From assembly GCA_014799365.1 (NCBI GenBank), contig JAAVIF010000005.1, positions 31,047-75,164 on the forward strand: a stretch of 44,118 nt of DNA. The letters run 5' to 3'. A model generated the notes under the pieces. The model was not told where the DNA came from. It saw nothing but the letters and a program-made list of their open reading frames with translations, and did no database searches. Below, piece by piece: positions 8,090 through 17,544 of this stretch (the stretch's first letter is position 1; every line of letters starts with the position of its first letter). The translations under genes were made by a program, and so were the position numbers. This DNA is from Oscillospiraceae bacterium. Its GTDB lineage: Bacteria > Bacillota > Clostridia > Oscillospirales > Ruminococcaceae.

Positions 8090-9253
8090 ATGAACACAAT
8101 AGAAAAATTTGACTCAAACATAATGCACACCTACGGCAGATACCCCCTTGTAATGGAAAAAGGCGCGGGAGAGACCGCCTCGGACGAAAACGGAAAAACT
8201 TATATCGATTTCGGAAGCGGAATAGGCACAAATTCCCTCGGCTACTGCAACGACAACTGGGTTGAAGCGGTCTGCAATCAAGTCAAAACCATTCAGCACA
8301 CCTCAAACTATTATTACACGAAAATTCAGGCGGATTTTGCTGAACAGCTCAACAGGATCACGGGCTACTCGGCAGCGTTCTTCGGCAACAGCGGCGCGGA
8401 AGCCAACGAATGCGCAATAAAGCTTGCAAGAAAGTACAGCTTTGACAAATACGGCAAGGGCAGACACAACATAATAACCCTTGTAAACAGCTTCCACGGC
8501 AGAACCTTAGCCACGCTTTCCGCAACGGGGCAGGAGGTTTTCCACAACTACTTTTTCCCCTTTGTTGAGGGCTTTATAAATGTTGAAGCCAATAATATTG
8601 AGGATTTAAAAGCAAAGCTTGACGATACCGTCTGCGCCGTGATGTTTGAATACATTCAGGGCGAGGGCGGAGTTGTTCCGTTAAGCCGTGACTTTGTGGA
8701 CGAGATATTCAAGCTTTGCGGGGAAAAAGACGTTTTGACAATTGCCGACGAGGTACAGACAGGAGTTGGCAGAACGGGAAAATTCCTTGCGGGACAGCGA
8801 TTCGGGCACAAAGCAAATATCACCACTCTCGCCAAGGGCATCGCGGGCGGTATTCCCATGGGCGTTTGCCTCGCCGATGAAAAGTGCAAGGATGTTTTAA
8901 GTAAAGGCACTCACGGCTCTACCTTCGGCGGAAATCCCATAGCCTGCGCGGGAGGAAAAGCGGTGCTTGACTACATCGAAAGCGGCGATCATCTGGAGCA
9001 GGTAAGAGAAAAGGGCGAGTACCTTAAAAACAAGCTGCTTGCGATACCCGAAATTATCGCCGTGGACGGAATGGGGCTTATGCTCGGAGCGCAGCTTAAG
9101 GAGAAAAACGCGGCGGAAATGGCAAAGGCGGCTCTTGAAAACGGATTGTTAGTGCTTACCGCAAAGGATAAATTAAGATTTTTGCCGCCTCTTACAATTT
9201 CGTATGAGGAAATTGACAAGGGAATAGAAATACTTAAAAAAATATTGGCCTAA
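8090..9253 (+). CDS. argD: Acetylornithine aminotransferase
   Basis: This PLP-dependent class III aminotransferase turns N-acetylglutamate semialdehyde into N-acetylornithine with glutamate as donor. The 387-aa length is usual. The PLP lysine is Lys249 in TTLAKGIAGGIPMG. The cofactor aspartate lies in IADEVQTGVGRTG, and the GNSGAEANECAIKLAR motif binds the phosphate. A GGAGAC site is a few bases before the ATG, 19 bp after argB. Confidence 0.96.
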   Translation: MNTIEKFDSNIMHTYGRYPLVMEKGAGETASDENGKTYIDFGSGIGTNSLGYCNDNWVEAVCNQVKTIQHTSNYYYTKIQADFAEQLNRITGYSAAFFGNSGAEANECAIKLARKYSFDKYGKGRHNIITLVNSFHGRTLATLSATGQEVFHNYFFPFVEGFINVEANNIEDLKAKLDDTVCAVMFEYIQGEGGVVPLSRDFVDEIFKLCGEKDVLTIADEVQTGVGRTGKFLAGQRFGHKANITTLAKGIAGGIPMGVCLADEKCKDVLSKGTHGSTFGGNPIACAGGKAVLDYIESGDHLEQVREKGEYLKNKLLAIPEIIAVDGMGLMLGAQLKEKNAAEMAKAALENGLLVLTAKDKLRFLPPLTISYEEIDKGIEILKKILA

Positions 9254-9321
9254 AGTTAATTTGTTTTATTGTATAATTCAACTGAATTTAAACAAATAGT
9301 AAAAGCGAAAGGAAATATATT

Positions 9322-10224
9322 ATGAAGCATTTATTAAAAATGATGGATTTATCCTCAGAGGAGATAATTGAAATACTTAATCTCGCGGATCAGCTCAAAT
9401 ACGAGCAAAAGCACGGTATTCCCCATGATCACCTTAAGGGAAAAACTCTCGGCATGATTTTCGAGAAGGCGTCCACCAGAACAAGAGTAAGCTTTGAAAC
9501 AGGCATGTATCAGCTTGGCGGCTACCCCTTGTTCTTATCATCGAGCGAAATGCAGATAGGCAGAGGCGAGCCTGTGGAGGACACCGCAAGGGTGCTTTCC
9601 AGATACCTTGACGGCATTATGATAAGGACATTCAAGCAGGAGGAGGTCGAAAAGCTTGCCGAATACGGCAGCATTCCCATTATCAACGGACTTACCGACT
9701 ACTGCCACCCCTGTCAGGTGCTTGCCGATCTGCTTACGGTAAGAGAGTACAAGAACAAGCTTGACGGGCTTAACATGTGCTATATCGGCGACGGCAACAA
9801 TATGGCAAATTCTCTTATTGTGGGCTGTCTTAAGACTGGAATGAACGTTTCGGTTGCCTGTCCCGAGGGCTATCACCCCGATAAGACCGTTATGGATTTC
9901 ACAAAGGCTTACTCCAACTTCAAGCTTACGGCCGACCCGAAGGAAGCGGCGGCGGACGCGGACGTACTGTTTACCGACGTCTGGGCTTCCATGGGTCAGG
10001 AGAGCGAAGCGGAAAAAAGGAAAATCGCTTTCAAGGGTTATCAGATAAACGACGACGTTATGTCGGTGGCTCACGGCGACGCTTTGGTTTTGCACTGTCT
10101 GCCCGCTCACCGCGAGGAGGAAATTACCGCAAAGGTATTTGAGGAGCATGCCGCCGAGATATTTGACGAAGCGGAAAACAGGCTTCACGCGCAAAAGGCG
10201 GTTATGGTCAAGCTTATGGGTTAA
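9322..10224 (+). CDS. argF: Ornithine carbamoyltransferase
   Basis: This enzyme makes citrulline from ornithine and carbamoyl phosphate. The 300-aa protein has the carbamoyl-phosphate motif STRTR (51-55), HPCQ (129-132), the ornithine-binding region around DVWASMGQE, and HCLP (258-261) with its catalytic cysteine. It is the last gene of the cluster and is preceded by AAAGGAAA. The 68-bp gap to argD contains a TATAAT (9272-9277) without a good -35 and an imperfect hairpin (ATTTGTTT/AAACAAAT), so an internal promoter is possible but weak. Carbamoyl phosphate synthase genes are not in the window. Confidence 0.97.
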   Translation: MKHLLKMMDLSSEEIIEILNLADQLKYEQKHGIPHDHLKGKTLGMIFEKASTRTRVSFETGMYQLGGYPLFLSSSEMQIGRGEPVEDTARVLSRYLDGIMIRTFKQEEVEKLAEYGSIPIINGLTDYCHPCQVLADLLTVREYKNKLDGLNMCYIGDGNNMANSLIVGCLKTGMNVSVACPEGYHPDKTVMDFTKAYSNFKLTADPKEAAADADVLFTDVWASMGQESEAEKRKIAFKGYQINDDVMSVAHGDALVLHCLPAHREEEITAKVFEEHAAEIFDEAENRLHAQKAVMVKLMG

Positions 10225-10230
10225 TTCTAC

Positions 10231-10283
10231 TTCACAATCACCTTTCAGGAAAAGCTTTACAAGGTCTGCAAGGTGATTGTGAA
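10231..10283 (+). terminator. Strong hairpin after argF, likely end of the arg transcript
   Basis: TTCACAATCACCTT (10231-10244) and AAGGTGATTGTGAA (10270-10283) form a perfect 14-bp stem with a 25-nt loop. The outer TTAATT/AATTAA adds to it. There is no T run, so release may be inefficient or Rho-dependent. The hairpin also forms the left part of the repeat element that follows. Confidence 0.6.
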
Positions 10284-10480
10284 TTAAACCCTAAGCACAA
10301 TTTTTCAATTTACAAATATATTGTCTATACTTTGATTGAAAATAGGTAATAATATCAAATACGGAGAACCGTCGGAATTTATTTAAAATCCGGCGGTTTT
10401 GCCGATTTTACGCATTTATACTAATTTCCAATCAAAGTATAGACAAATTTTGCTGTCGATTGGAAATTAGTATTATACGG
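10284..10480. repeat. Palindromic repeat element, family A (copy 1), in the argF-moxR gap
   Basis: The 412-bp gap between argF and moxR holds no gene. It starts ACCCTAAGCACAATTTTTCAA, also found inverted near 32315-32330. TTGTCTATACTTTGATTG (10321-10338) is perfectly complementary to 10429-10446. ATACTAATTTCCAATC (10418-10433) is complementary to 10458-10473. The two pairings share bases and are mutually exclusive. A further stem AACCGTCGG/CCGGCGGTT lies at about 10367-10400. The element ends TTAGTATTATA. No coding potential was seen, so a non-autonomous mobile or REP-like repeat is likely. Confidence 0.6.
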
Positions 10481-10540
10481 CCGCTTTTTTGATTTACCCC
10501 GCCGAATTATTACAAATTGTTTACAGTTTTTCTAATAATA

Positions 10541-10569
10541 TTGATTTTATAAAAGAAATGTGATATAAT
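10541..10569 (+). promoter_or_regulatory. Promoter of the moxR operon
   Basis: TTGATT (10541-10546) and TATAAT (10564-10569) are spaced by 17 bp, about 68 bp before the moxR start. Confidence 0.7.
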
Positions 10570-10636
10570 TAACACAATGGTGTTTAGTGTTTATAAAAAT
10601 ACAATATTTTAAAATATAATGGAGAAGGACGTAAAA

Positions 10637-11599
10637 ATGGAAATCAGCAGCAGTCAGGTAAGCCGAAAGCTGGGCGAAACAATAAACGAAATAGAAAAAG
10701 TTATAGTCGGAAAGAAAAACTCGATAACTCTGCTTGTGGTTGCTCTGCTTGCGGGCGGACATGTGCTTATAGAAGACGTACCCGGCACGGGAAAAACGAC
10801 CCTTGCCACCGCTCTCGGAAAGGCAACGGGCTTGGAATTTAAAAGAGCGCAGTTTACTCCCGATGTTACCGCTTCGGACATTACGGGCTTTAACCTTTTT
10901 AACAAAGAAACGAACCGCTTTGAGTTCAGACCGGGCATGTCAATGACCAATATCCTCCTGGCGGACGAGATAAACCGTACCTCCCCAAAAACCCAGTCGG
11001 CACTGTTGGAGGCAATGGAGGAAAGAAACGTCACGGTAGACGGCACGACCTATCGTCTTCCCCGCCCCTTTATGGTAATCGCCACTCAGAACGAGCTTGG
11101 CTTTGTGGGTACTTTTCCCTTGCCCGAGGCTCAGCTCGACCGTTTTATGCTGAAAATAACAATGGGCTACCCTACGGTGGCGCAGGAGCTGGAAATACTT
11201 ACCAACAGAAGCGGAAACGAGCCAATGGACAGCGTTCGCGCCATATGCACGGCAGAGGAGCTGGAACAATTTTCGGAGCTGACCGGACAAGTTAATGTGG
11301 ACGTTTCTATCGGGCAGTACATAGTAAGCTTTGTTTCGGCAACAAGAACTCACCCCGCCGTGCTGCTCGGAGCAAGCCCCAGAGCGTCCCTGGCTCTTAT
11401 GAGATGCGCTCAGGCACTTGCCCTTGTAAACGGCAGGACATATGTTACACCCGAAGACGTAAGCATTATGATACCCTATGTTTTGAATCACAGAATACAT
11501 CTTAAGCAGGACGCAAAGATCAAGGGGGTCACAGCGGAGGAAGTTATAAAAGACGTGAGAAACGGAATCATGTATCCCTTCGGAAAGGAACGGGCGTAA
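10637..11599 (+). CDS. MoxR-family AAA+ ATPase
   Basis: This 320-aa chaperone-like ATPase belongs to the MoxR group, which usually remodels or activates partner proteins encoded next to it. Walker A PGTGKTT is at residues 49-55 and Walker B ILLADE at 106-111. NRTSPKTQSALLEAMEE follows, typical of MoxR, and GASPRASLAL is the sensor-2 region. The start at 10637 is chosen because GGAGAAGG lies eight bases before it; a longer frame starting at 10619 would place that site inside the gene. It is two bases from the DUF58 gene, its usual partner. Confidence 0.93.
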   Translation: MEISSSQVSRKLGETINEIEKVIVGKKNSITLLVVALLAGGHVLIEDVPGTGKTTLATALGKATGLEFKRAQFTPDVTASDITGFNLFNKETNRFEFRPGMSMTNILLADEINRTSPKTQSALLEAMEERNVTVDGTTYRLPRPFMVIATQNELGFVGTFPLPEAQLDRFMLKITMGYPTVAQELEILTNRSGNEPMDSVRAICTAEELEQFSELTGQVNVDVSIGQYIVSFVSATRTHPAVLLGASPRASLALMRCAQALALVNGRTYVTPEDVSIMIPYVLNHRIHLKQDAKIKGVTAEEVIKDVRNGIMYPFGKERA

Positions 11600-11600
11600 A

Positions 11601-12803
11601 ATGGCGGTATACCGTTTTGCATACATTGCGGTGCTTGTGGCGGCCGTTGTGTTTTCACAGGCTTACGCGGGACATCTGTCATCGGTCATACTTATAACGG
11701 TGATAGTACTTCCGATAGTGTCGCTCGCGCTTACCTTTATGGCTAAAACAAGCTTTACAATAAGCTTTGACACAAGCGCGGAGACGATAGAGAAAAACAA
11801 GACCCTAAGGGTGCGTATCTTTATAAAAAATAACTTTATGTTCCCTTCCTCGTCAACCTATATAAGCGCGTCAATGCCGGGGCTTTCGGAAAAAAAGGAC
11901 GCGAGGCTGATTTTTTCCCTGTCGCCCTTTCAAATGAAAAATCTAAATCTTACCTACACGGCAGAGTACAGAGGAGAATACGACATCTCCTTTGATACTG
12001 TCTGTTTTTATGATTACTTCAAAATCTTTAAGCTGAAGAAAAAGCTGGATCTTCACAAAAAAATAACGGTCACGCCGCGAATCATAGACGTAGCCTCCGA
12101 CAACGGATTTTTTGCGGTAAGCGACGAGGAAAACGAAAATCGGGCAATAAATTCCTCCAAGGGCGAACGCAGCTTTACCCGCAAATACGCGGAGGGCGAC
12201 GATATAAGAAATATTCACTGGAAGCTGTCCTCAAAGCAGGAGGACTACATGGTGTGGCAAAACGCCGAAAACCTTTCCTCTCAGTCTGTTATCGTCTGCG
12301 ACATGACCGCTTTCGGGGCGACCGAAAAGGATCGGGCCGTCTATACCGATGCCGTACTGGAATCCGCTTTGGCCGTCGCGCTTTACAATTTAAAAAACGA
12401 CTGCAACAGCTTGATCTCTTTTTACGATTTCAAGTCGCAGAAAACGGAAAATATCCCCATAGAGCATTTAAGCCATTTGTATAACGCCGCCTCCGTTTCC
12501 GCCACGGTAAACAGCTATGACGGCGAGCCAAGCTTCTATACCGAATGTAAAAAGCATTTTACCGATAACAAAAGCGTCAAGGGCTCGGCTGTTCTGATAA
12601 CTCATCACGGCGACAGAGAGCTGGTTAAGCTTGCGGAGGAATTGGCGGTTTTTTCCGATGTGCTGATTCTAATAGCGGGAGAAACGGAAAAAGGGGTAAG
12701 CAGATATATAAAAGGTCTCAGAAATGTTACCGTTGCGGAGCTTGACCCGTGGAACGTTGCGCAGGAGCTTCCCGCCGCCGTCGGAAAAATATACAGCGCG
12801 TAA
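11601..12803 (+). CDS. DUF58 membrane protein (MoxR partner)
   Basis: This 400-aa protein has two N-terminal membrane segments (about residues 5-22 and 28-48). A soluble part follows with the DUF58 hallmark FTRKYAEGDDIRNIHWKLSS (about 190-209), then a von Willebrand A-like region. In the known MoxR/DUF58/transglutaminase sets the DUF58 protein is thought to act with the ATPase at the membrane. The function is not established. AAAGGAACGG before the start and the 1-bp gap to moxR imply coupling. Confidence 0.9.
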   Translation: MAVYRFAYIAVLVAAVVFSQAYAGHLSSVILITVIVLPIVSLALTFMAKTSFTISFDTSAETIEKNKTLRVRIFIKNNFMFPSSSTYISASMPGLSEKKDARLIFSLSPFQMKNLNLTYTAEYRGEYDISFDTVCFYDYFKIFKLKKKLDLHKKITVTPRIIDVASDNGFFAVSDEENENRAINSSKGERSFTRKYAEGDDIRNIHWKLSSKQEDYMVWQNAENLSSQSVIVCDMTAFGATEKDRAVYTDAVLESALAVALYNLKNDCNSLISFYDFKSQKTENIPIEHLSHLYNAASVSATVNSYDGEPSFYTECKKHFTDNKSVKGSAVLITHHGDRELVKLAEELAVFSDVLILIAGETEKGVSRYIKGLRNVTVAELDPWNVAQELPAAVGKIYSA

Positions 12804-12862
12804 AATAATACTGTTTTTAATCAGCAAACGGACCGGCCGCTTGTTGGTTGAGAAGCGATATA

Positions 12863-12906
12863 ATACTAATCCCATTTAAAACTGTGGGTATTAAAGGGAT
12901 CGGTAT
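12863..12906. repeat. Palindromic repeat, family B (short copy)
   Basis: ATACTAATCCC (12863-12873) pairs with GGGATCGGTAT (12896-12906), allowing a wobble and a mismatch. The core AACTGTGGGTATTA (12880-12893) is identical to the inverse of 39987-40000. It lies in the 122-bp gap between the DUF58 and transglutaminase genes, so the mRNA would carry it as a hairpin. Confidence 0.55.
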
Positions 12907-12925
12907 AAATATATACGGAGAGTAA

Positions 12926-15634
12926 ATGAAAGCTGAAAGAAAAAAGATAGGTAAAAAGAAAAACGATAATTTTGCTATTTATAATTTTCCATATTTTAAA
13001 AAGGATCAGAGCTTTTTGCGGTTTTTTGCGGGGAAAGCTCTTTTGGCGTTTATCACCTGCTTTTACGGGGCCTATTATTTTGCCGAAATGCTCAACGCAG
13101 AGGAAGAAGCCCTTGTCTGCGCCTTTTTTGCGGGTCTATCCTGTGTGGTTTTCCTTGTGCTGCTGGGACTTTTCGGACGGCGGAACGTTATTATTTTTGC
13201 CCTCGCGGTTATTTTAATATCGCTAAAAGGTCTGATAGAATGCGGAGAAAGCTTTTTTTACCACATTCTGAAAGTGGCGGACGGAAATATTATAAATATT
13301 GAAAGCCTGATCGGCAAAAAGACGATAGAAAGCGATCCCATGCCGATACTTTTGGTTTTATCGGTGTTTTTCGGCTTTGTTTTTGCCGTTTCATCTCACC
13401 ACAGATTTAATCCGGAGGCTATACTTACATACTCCGCAATAATGGTGATCCCATCCTTTTTGGCGCAGCACACCTGCTACACTGCCAATTTGGGGGTATA
13501 CACCGCGGGACTGGTTTCGCTCTGGTCGGCGTCTCTCGCTTCCTCCGCCAACGCTTCCCTGTCGGTGGGCGGAATGGCGAATATTTCCGTTTTGGACAGG
13601 CAGTACCGCAAAAACAACAAAAATCGTTCTCCGATAAATCGAATAAAGGCCGACAGCCTGCATTACAACCGATATTTTTCGGACAGCGCGGTTGTGTTTA
13701 TTATAACGCTTTTGATCGTTTCGATAACCGCCTCGGTTTTCCCGATCGACGGAAATCTTAAGCTTGACACGATAGTGCAGAAGGTGTCCGACTGTGTAAG
13801 AAGCATAGGCGAATGGAGCGCGGACTTCTTCGACAGAGTAAACACTTCCCCCTATAAGGGCTTTTTCTCCGCCGACGGAGGGAGCATAAACATTTCCAAC
13901 GGAATCAATCCCGACGATACCCCTCAAAGCAACACTCCCGTTTTGGAGATCATAACTCAAAACAAGGATAAGCTGTACTTAAGGGGAGACGTGGGCTATG
14001 AATTTGACGGAAGACGGTGGAAATCCATTTCCGACATTAACTTTAACAATATCGAATACACGGTCAGCTTAAGAGACGACAGTATGAACCTGAACAAGGT
14101 ACAGGTAAATATAAAGGACGTATTCGAGAGCTACACGCCCGAAATAGAATACTATCTCGCAAGAAAAAGCATAGGTGAAGACCCCGACTTCATTCCTTAT
14201 ATTGAATTGCAGAAGGTTAAAATAAACTATCTGCAAAGACTTAATACCGTGATTTTTGCGGGTACTCCCGCCAACTATATTTTTCGCGACAACGAGCTTT
14301 TTTCGGTCAAGGGCGACTTTATTGCCTTGGCGGATAAAGGAAAGATCAACTCCATGGAAACTACCGTGCTGTATCAAAACGGAAGCTTCGCGGATATGCT
14401 CGAGGACTATTATTTGCCGTATTACCAGGAAAGCTATTTTGCAAGTCTCCCCGTATCCTACGAGGATTATTTGTCATACTCCAAAGCCTACAAGAATTAT
14501 GTATATGATTATTACACCGCCGTCCCCGACGAAGAAAGGCGCACTATCGTCAATCTTTTATGGCGCAGCGAATTTAATACCGATGAATTTGACAGAATAA
14601 GCTATAACGCGGGCAACGATATGCTGAGCAGGGCAATGCTGGCGGAATTTTTGGAGGAATATTTTACCTCGGGCATATACCAATATTCTCTCTCGGCGGA
14701 TAACTTTACGGGCAGCGAATCACCCTTATATACATTCCTTTTTGACACAAAGTCGGGACACTGCGCGATGTATGCTTCCTCAATGTGCCTTTTGCTAAGA
14801 TATATGGGAGTACCCGCAAGATATGTCACGGGCTTTACGGTGGGCGGAGACAACTGCACCGAAACAAGCGACGGATATAAATACACCGTTTTGCAAAAAA
14901 ACCTGCACGCGTGGGTAGAGGTTTACTATGACGATATAGGCTGGATTCCCTACGACCCCACCCCTTCAAGAGACCGACGACCCGGCGAAGCTTCGGAAAG
15001 CACAACTACCACCGTTACGGAAATAACTACAACTACCACCGTTCAAACCACTACCACCGCCGAGACCACAACGGCCACGGCCGAAACCTCCGAAAACGAA
15101 ACAACCACCGACCCCGCAGGCTCGGACAGCGAAACCTTGCCGGGCGGCGGAAGACGTGAAACGGACCCGAGAATAGTCAAAATCATTCTTATAACCGCGG
15201 GAATAATCCTGCTGCTGTTTATTATCGCAATGTCCGTTGCCGGCGGACTGCGTTCTCTTAACAGAAAACAAAACCGGCTGATGAAATTCTTCAAGAGCGG
15301 CAATTCTAAGTCGGCGGTAGCGGAAATGCTTGTATTTTCATTAAAGCTGCTTGAAATAAGGGGAATATACAGGCAAAAGGGAGAAACCCCGGAGGAATTC
15401 GGCTTCAGAGCGGATAAAACTCTTAAGGTGGGCAACGTATTCCGCGACGCCGTTCCCTTCTATGAAAGAGCGGAATTTGACAAAGACCCCGAATTTACAA
15501 AAGAAGAGCAGCTATTGGTTTACGAAAGCGTTTCAAAGCTGCTGAAAAATACTTTGGACGGAATGAGGACGCTTAAAAAGTTTATTACAAGAGTTAGACT
15601 TTTCGGCAGAACTAAGATTCAAGGGGAAAAATAA
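12926..15634 (+). CDS. Membrane transglutaminase-like protein (TgpA-type)
   Basis: This 902-aa protein has several N-terminal membrane segments (about residues 30-215 and 255-275). A long extracytoplasmic part includes a transglutaminase core with the triad Cys613 (SGHCAMYA), His661 (LHAWVEVYY) and Asp677 (IPYDPTP). A threonine-rich linker, about 690-740, is followed by another membrane segment and a cytoplasmic tail resembling DUF4129. This is the layout of TgpA-like proteins paired with MoxR and DUF58. The catalytic residues are intact, so it may crosslink or cut surface proteins; the substrate is unknown. A GGAGAG site precedes the ATG. Its stop codon overlaps the recQ start. Confidence 0.9.
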   Translation: MKAERKKIGKKKNDNFAIYNFPYFKKDQSFLRFFAGKALLAFITCFYGAYYFAEMLNAEEEALVCAFFAGLSCVVFLVLLGLFGRRNVIIFALAVILISLKGLIECGESFFYHILKVADGNIINIESLIGKKTIESDPMPILLVLSVFFGFVFAVSSHHRFNPEAILTYSAIMVIPSFLAQHTCYTANLGVYTAGLVSLWSASLASSANASLSVGGMANISVLDRQYRKNNKNRSPINRIKADSLHYNRYFSDSAVVFIITLLIVSITASVFPIDGNLKLDTIVQKVSDCVRSIGEWSADFFDRVNTSPYKGFFSADGGSINISNGINPDDTPQSNTPVLEIITQNKDKLYLRGDVGYEFDGRRWKSISDINFNNIEYTVSLRDDSMNLNKVQVNIKDVFESYTPEIEYYLARKSIGEDPDFIPYIELQKVKINYLQRLNTVIFAGTPANYIFRDNELFSVKGDFIALADKGKINSMETTVLYQNGSFADMLEDYYLPYYQESYFASLPVSYEDYLSYSKAYKNYVYDYYTAVPDEERRTIVNLLWRSEFNTDEFDRISYNAGNDMLSRAMLAEFLEEYFTSGIYQYSLSADNFTGSESPLYTFLFDTKSGHCAMYASSMCLLLRYMGVPARYVTGFTVGGDNCTETSDGYKYTVLQKNLHAWVEVYYDDIGWIPYDPTPSRDRRPGEASESTTTTVTEITTTTTVQTTTTAETTTATAETSENETTTDPAGSDSETLPGGGRRETDPRIVKIILITAGIILLLFIIAMSVAGGLRSLNRKQNRLMKFFKSGNSKSAVAEMLVFSLKLLEIRGIYRQKGETPEEFGFRADKTLKVGNVFRDAVPFYERAEFDKDPEFTKEEQLLVYESVSKLLKNTLDGMRTLKKFITRVRLFGRTKIQGEK

Positions 15635-17508
15635 TGGACAAGCGCAAGCTTTTAAAAGAAATATTCGGTCATTCGGATTTTCGCAAAGGGCAGGAAACGG
15701 CGGTAGACTGCCTGCTAAGCGGCAGAGACCTGATGTCGGTGATGCCTACGGGCGCGGGAAAATCGGTTTGCTATCAGCTTCCCGCCTTAATGCTGGAGGG
15801 CATGACCTTAATTGTTTCCCCCTTGATCTCGCTAATGAAGGATCAGGCGATGTCGCTGATCCAAAACGGGGTAAAAGCGGCTTTTTTAAACAGCTCCCTT
15901 TCCTCCGAGGAATATATGCAGACCTTAAGAATGGCATGGGACGGAGCATATAAGATAATTTTTGTAGCACCCGAAAGGCTTGAGACCGAGTCGTTTTTGG
16001 ATTTTGCAAAAAGAAATAAGATCTCTATGGTAACGGTGGACGAGGCTCACTGCGTAAGTCAGTGGGGACAGGATTTCCGACCGAGCTATCTGCATATTTC
16101 AAGCTTTATCGAAGCCTTGCCCGAAAGGCCCGTTGTGGGAGCATTTACCGCTACGGCAACGGACAAGGTAAGAGAGGATATTAAAAAACAGCTTGGATTG
16201 ATAACTCCCCTTGAAATAATTACGGGCTTCGACCGGCCTAACCTTTTCTTTCAGGTGATACACGCGCCAAACAAAAACAAGCCCTATGTGCTGAAGGAGC
16301 TTTTGGATAGGTTCTCCGACCGAAACGGAATTGTATACTGCTCCACAAGAAAGCAGACCGAACAGGTGTATATCCGCTGCAAGGAGTTGGGAGTTCCGAC
16401 CGTTATGTACCACGCGGGAATGGACGATACCGACAGAATGGAAAGCCAAGAGGATTTCATTTACGACAGAGCAAGGGTAATGGTCGCCACCAACGCCTTC
16501 GGAATGGGAATAGACAAATCCAACGTGGGCTTTGTGATACATTACGGCATGCCGAAAAGTCCCGAGGCGTACTATCAGGAGGCGGGCAGAGCGGGGCGCG
16601 ACGGAACTGCGGCCGACTGCGTGCTTTTGTACTGTCCCGGAGACGTTAACACAGCAGAGTTTTTCATAAACAACATGGCGGGCGAGGGGCTTACTCCGTC
16701 ACAGCTTGCAGCCGCCAAAAAGCAGGAAAGAAAACGGCTCAACGCAATGGTCGAATACTGCAACACCACCGAATGCTTAAGAGCCTTTTTGCTTAATTAT
16801 TTCGGCGAGGAATGCGAAAGCTGTTCGGGCTGCTCCAACTGCAGCACCGAATTTCGCGAGGAGGATATTACCGACGAGGCTCAGAAAATAATAAGCTGCG
16901 TTTACCGATTGAGCCAAAGAGGATTAAAGTTTGCCGCGGGCGCGATCTGTTCGATCTTAACGGGCGGCGGCGACAAAAGAATAGAGGGCTTTCATCTGGA
17001 AACACTCTCTACATACGGGATAATGGCAAATTACAACAAAAAACGGCTTTCCGAAACGGTAGACGCACTTGTAAGACAGGGATATTTAAGCCGCAATGAC
17101 GAGGAGTACCGCAATATCTCCATTACCGAAAAGGGGCATACCGCGGTAAAAAACCGAGATAAAATAACCGTAAAGGTGCCTATAAAAAATAGCGGTGCTT
17201 TGTCCGCGGCTCCCGATACCGCCAATACCTCCGTTTCCTCTCAATTTGCGTATATGAAAAAGCTTGCACCTAATACCGAGGTTGACCAAGAGCTGTACAA
17301 GAAGCTTAAGGAGGTACGAAGCAAAGAAGCCGCCAAAAACCATTTGCCCGTTTATATGGTTTTCTCCAACGCTTCACTGGAGGATATGTCGGCAAAAAAG
17401 CCAACCACGGACGCGGAGTTCTTATCGGTCAACGGAGTGGGAGACGCAAAGCTCACAAGATACGGCAAGGTGTTTATCGAAGCCGTCAAAGAGTATCTGG
17501 GGCAGTGA
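15634..17508 (+). CDS. recQ: ATP-dependent DNA helicase RecQ
   Basis: This 624-aa 3'-5' helicase acts in recombination and fork repair. Walker A GAGKS is at 40-44, and the DEAH box (136-139) sits in VDEAHCVSQWGQDFRP. Motif VI QEAGRAGRDG is present. Zinc-binding cysteines lie at about 381-405 (ECLRAFLLNYFGEEC and CSGCSNC). A winged-helix RQC region and a C-terminal HRDC domain, about 545-620, follow. The start codon overlaps the preceding stop (TAATG), so it is translationally coupled to the transglutaminase gene. This is a chance operon mate rather than a functional partner. Confidence 0.96.
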   Translation: MDKRKLLKEIFGHSDFRKGQETAVDCLLSGRDLMSVMPTGAGKSVCYQLPALMLEGMTLIVSPLISLMKDQAMSLIQNGVKAAFLNSSLSSEEYMQTLRMAWDGAYKIIFVAPERLETESFLDFAKRNKISMVTVDEAHCVSQWGQDFRPSYLHISSFIEALPERPVVGAFTATATDKVREDIKKQLGLITPLEIITGFDRPNLFFQVIHAPNKNKPYVLKELLDRFSDRNGIVYCSTRKQTEQVYIRCKELGVPTVMYHAGMDDTDRMESQEDFIYDRARVMVATNAFGMGIDKSNVGFVIHYGMPKSPEAYYQEAGRAGRDGTAADCVLLYCPGDVNTAEFFINNMAGEGLTPSQLAAAKKQERKRLNAMVEYCNTTECLRAFLLNYFGEECESCSGCSNCSTEFREEDITDEAQKIISCVYRLSQRGLKFAAGAICSILTGGGDKRIEGFHLETLSTYGIMANYNKKRLSETVDALVRQGYLSRNDEEYRNISITEKGHTAVKNRDKITVKVPIKNSGALSAAPDTANTSVSSQFAYMKKLAPNTEVDQELYKKLKEVRSKEAAKNHLPVYMVFSNASLEDMSAKKPTTDAEFLSVNGVGDAKLTRYGKVFIEAVKEYLGQ

Positions 17509-17544
17509 TTTTTGCTTCAATAAAATGGAAGGGCTTGACCAATC

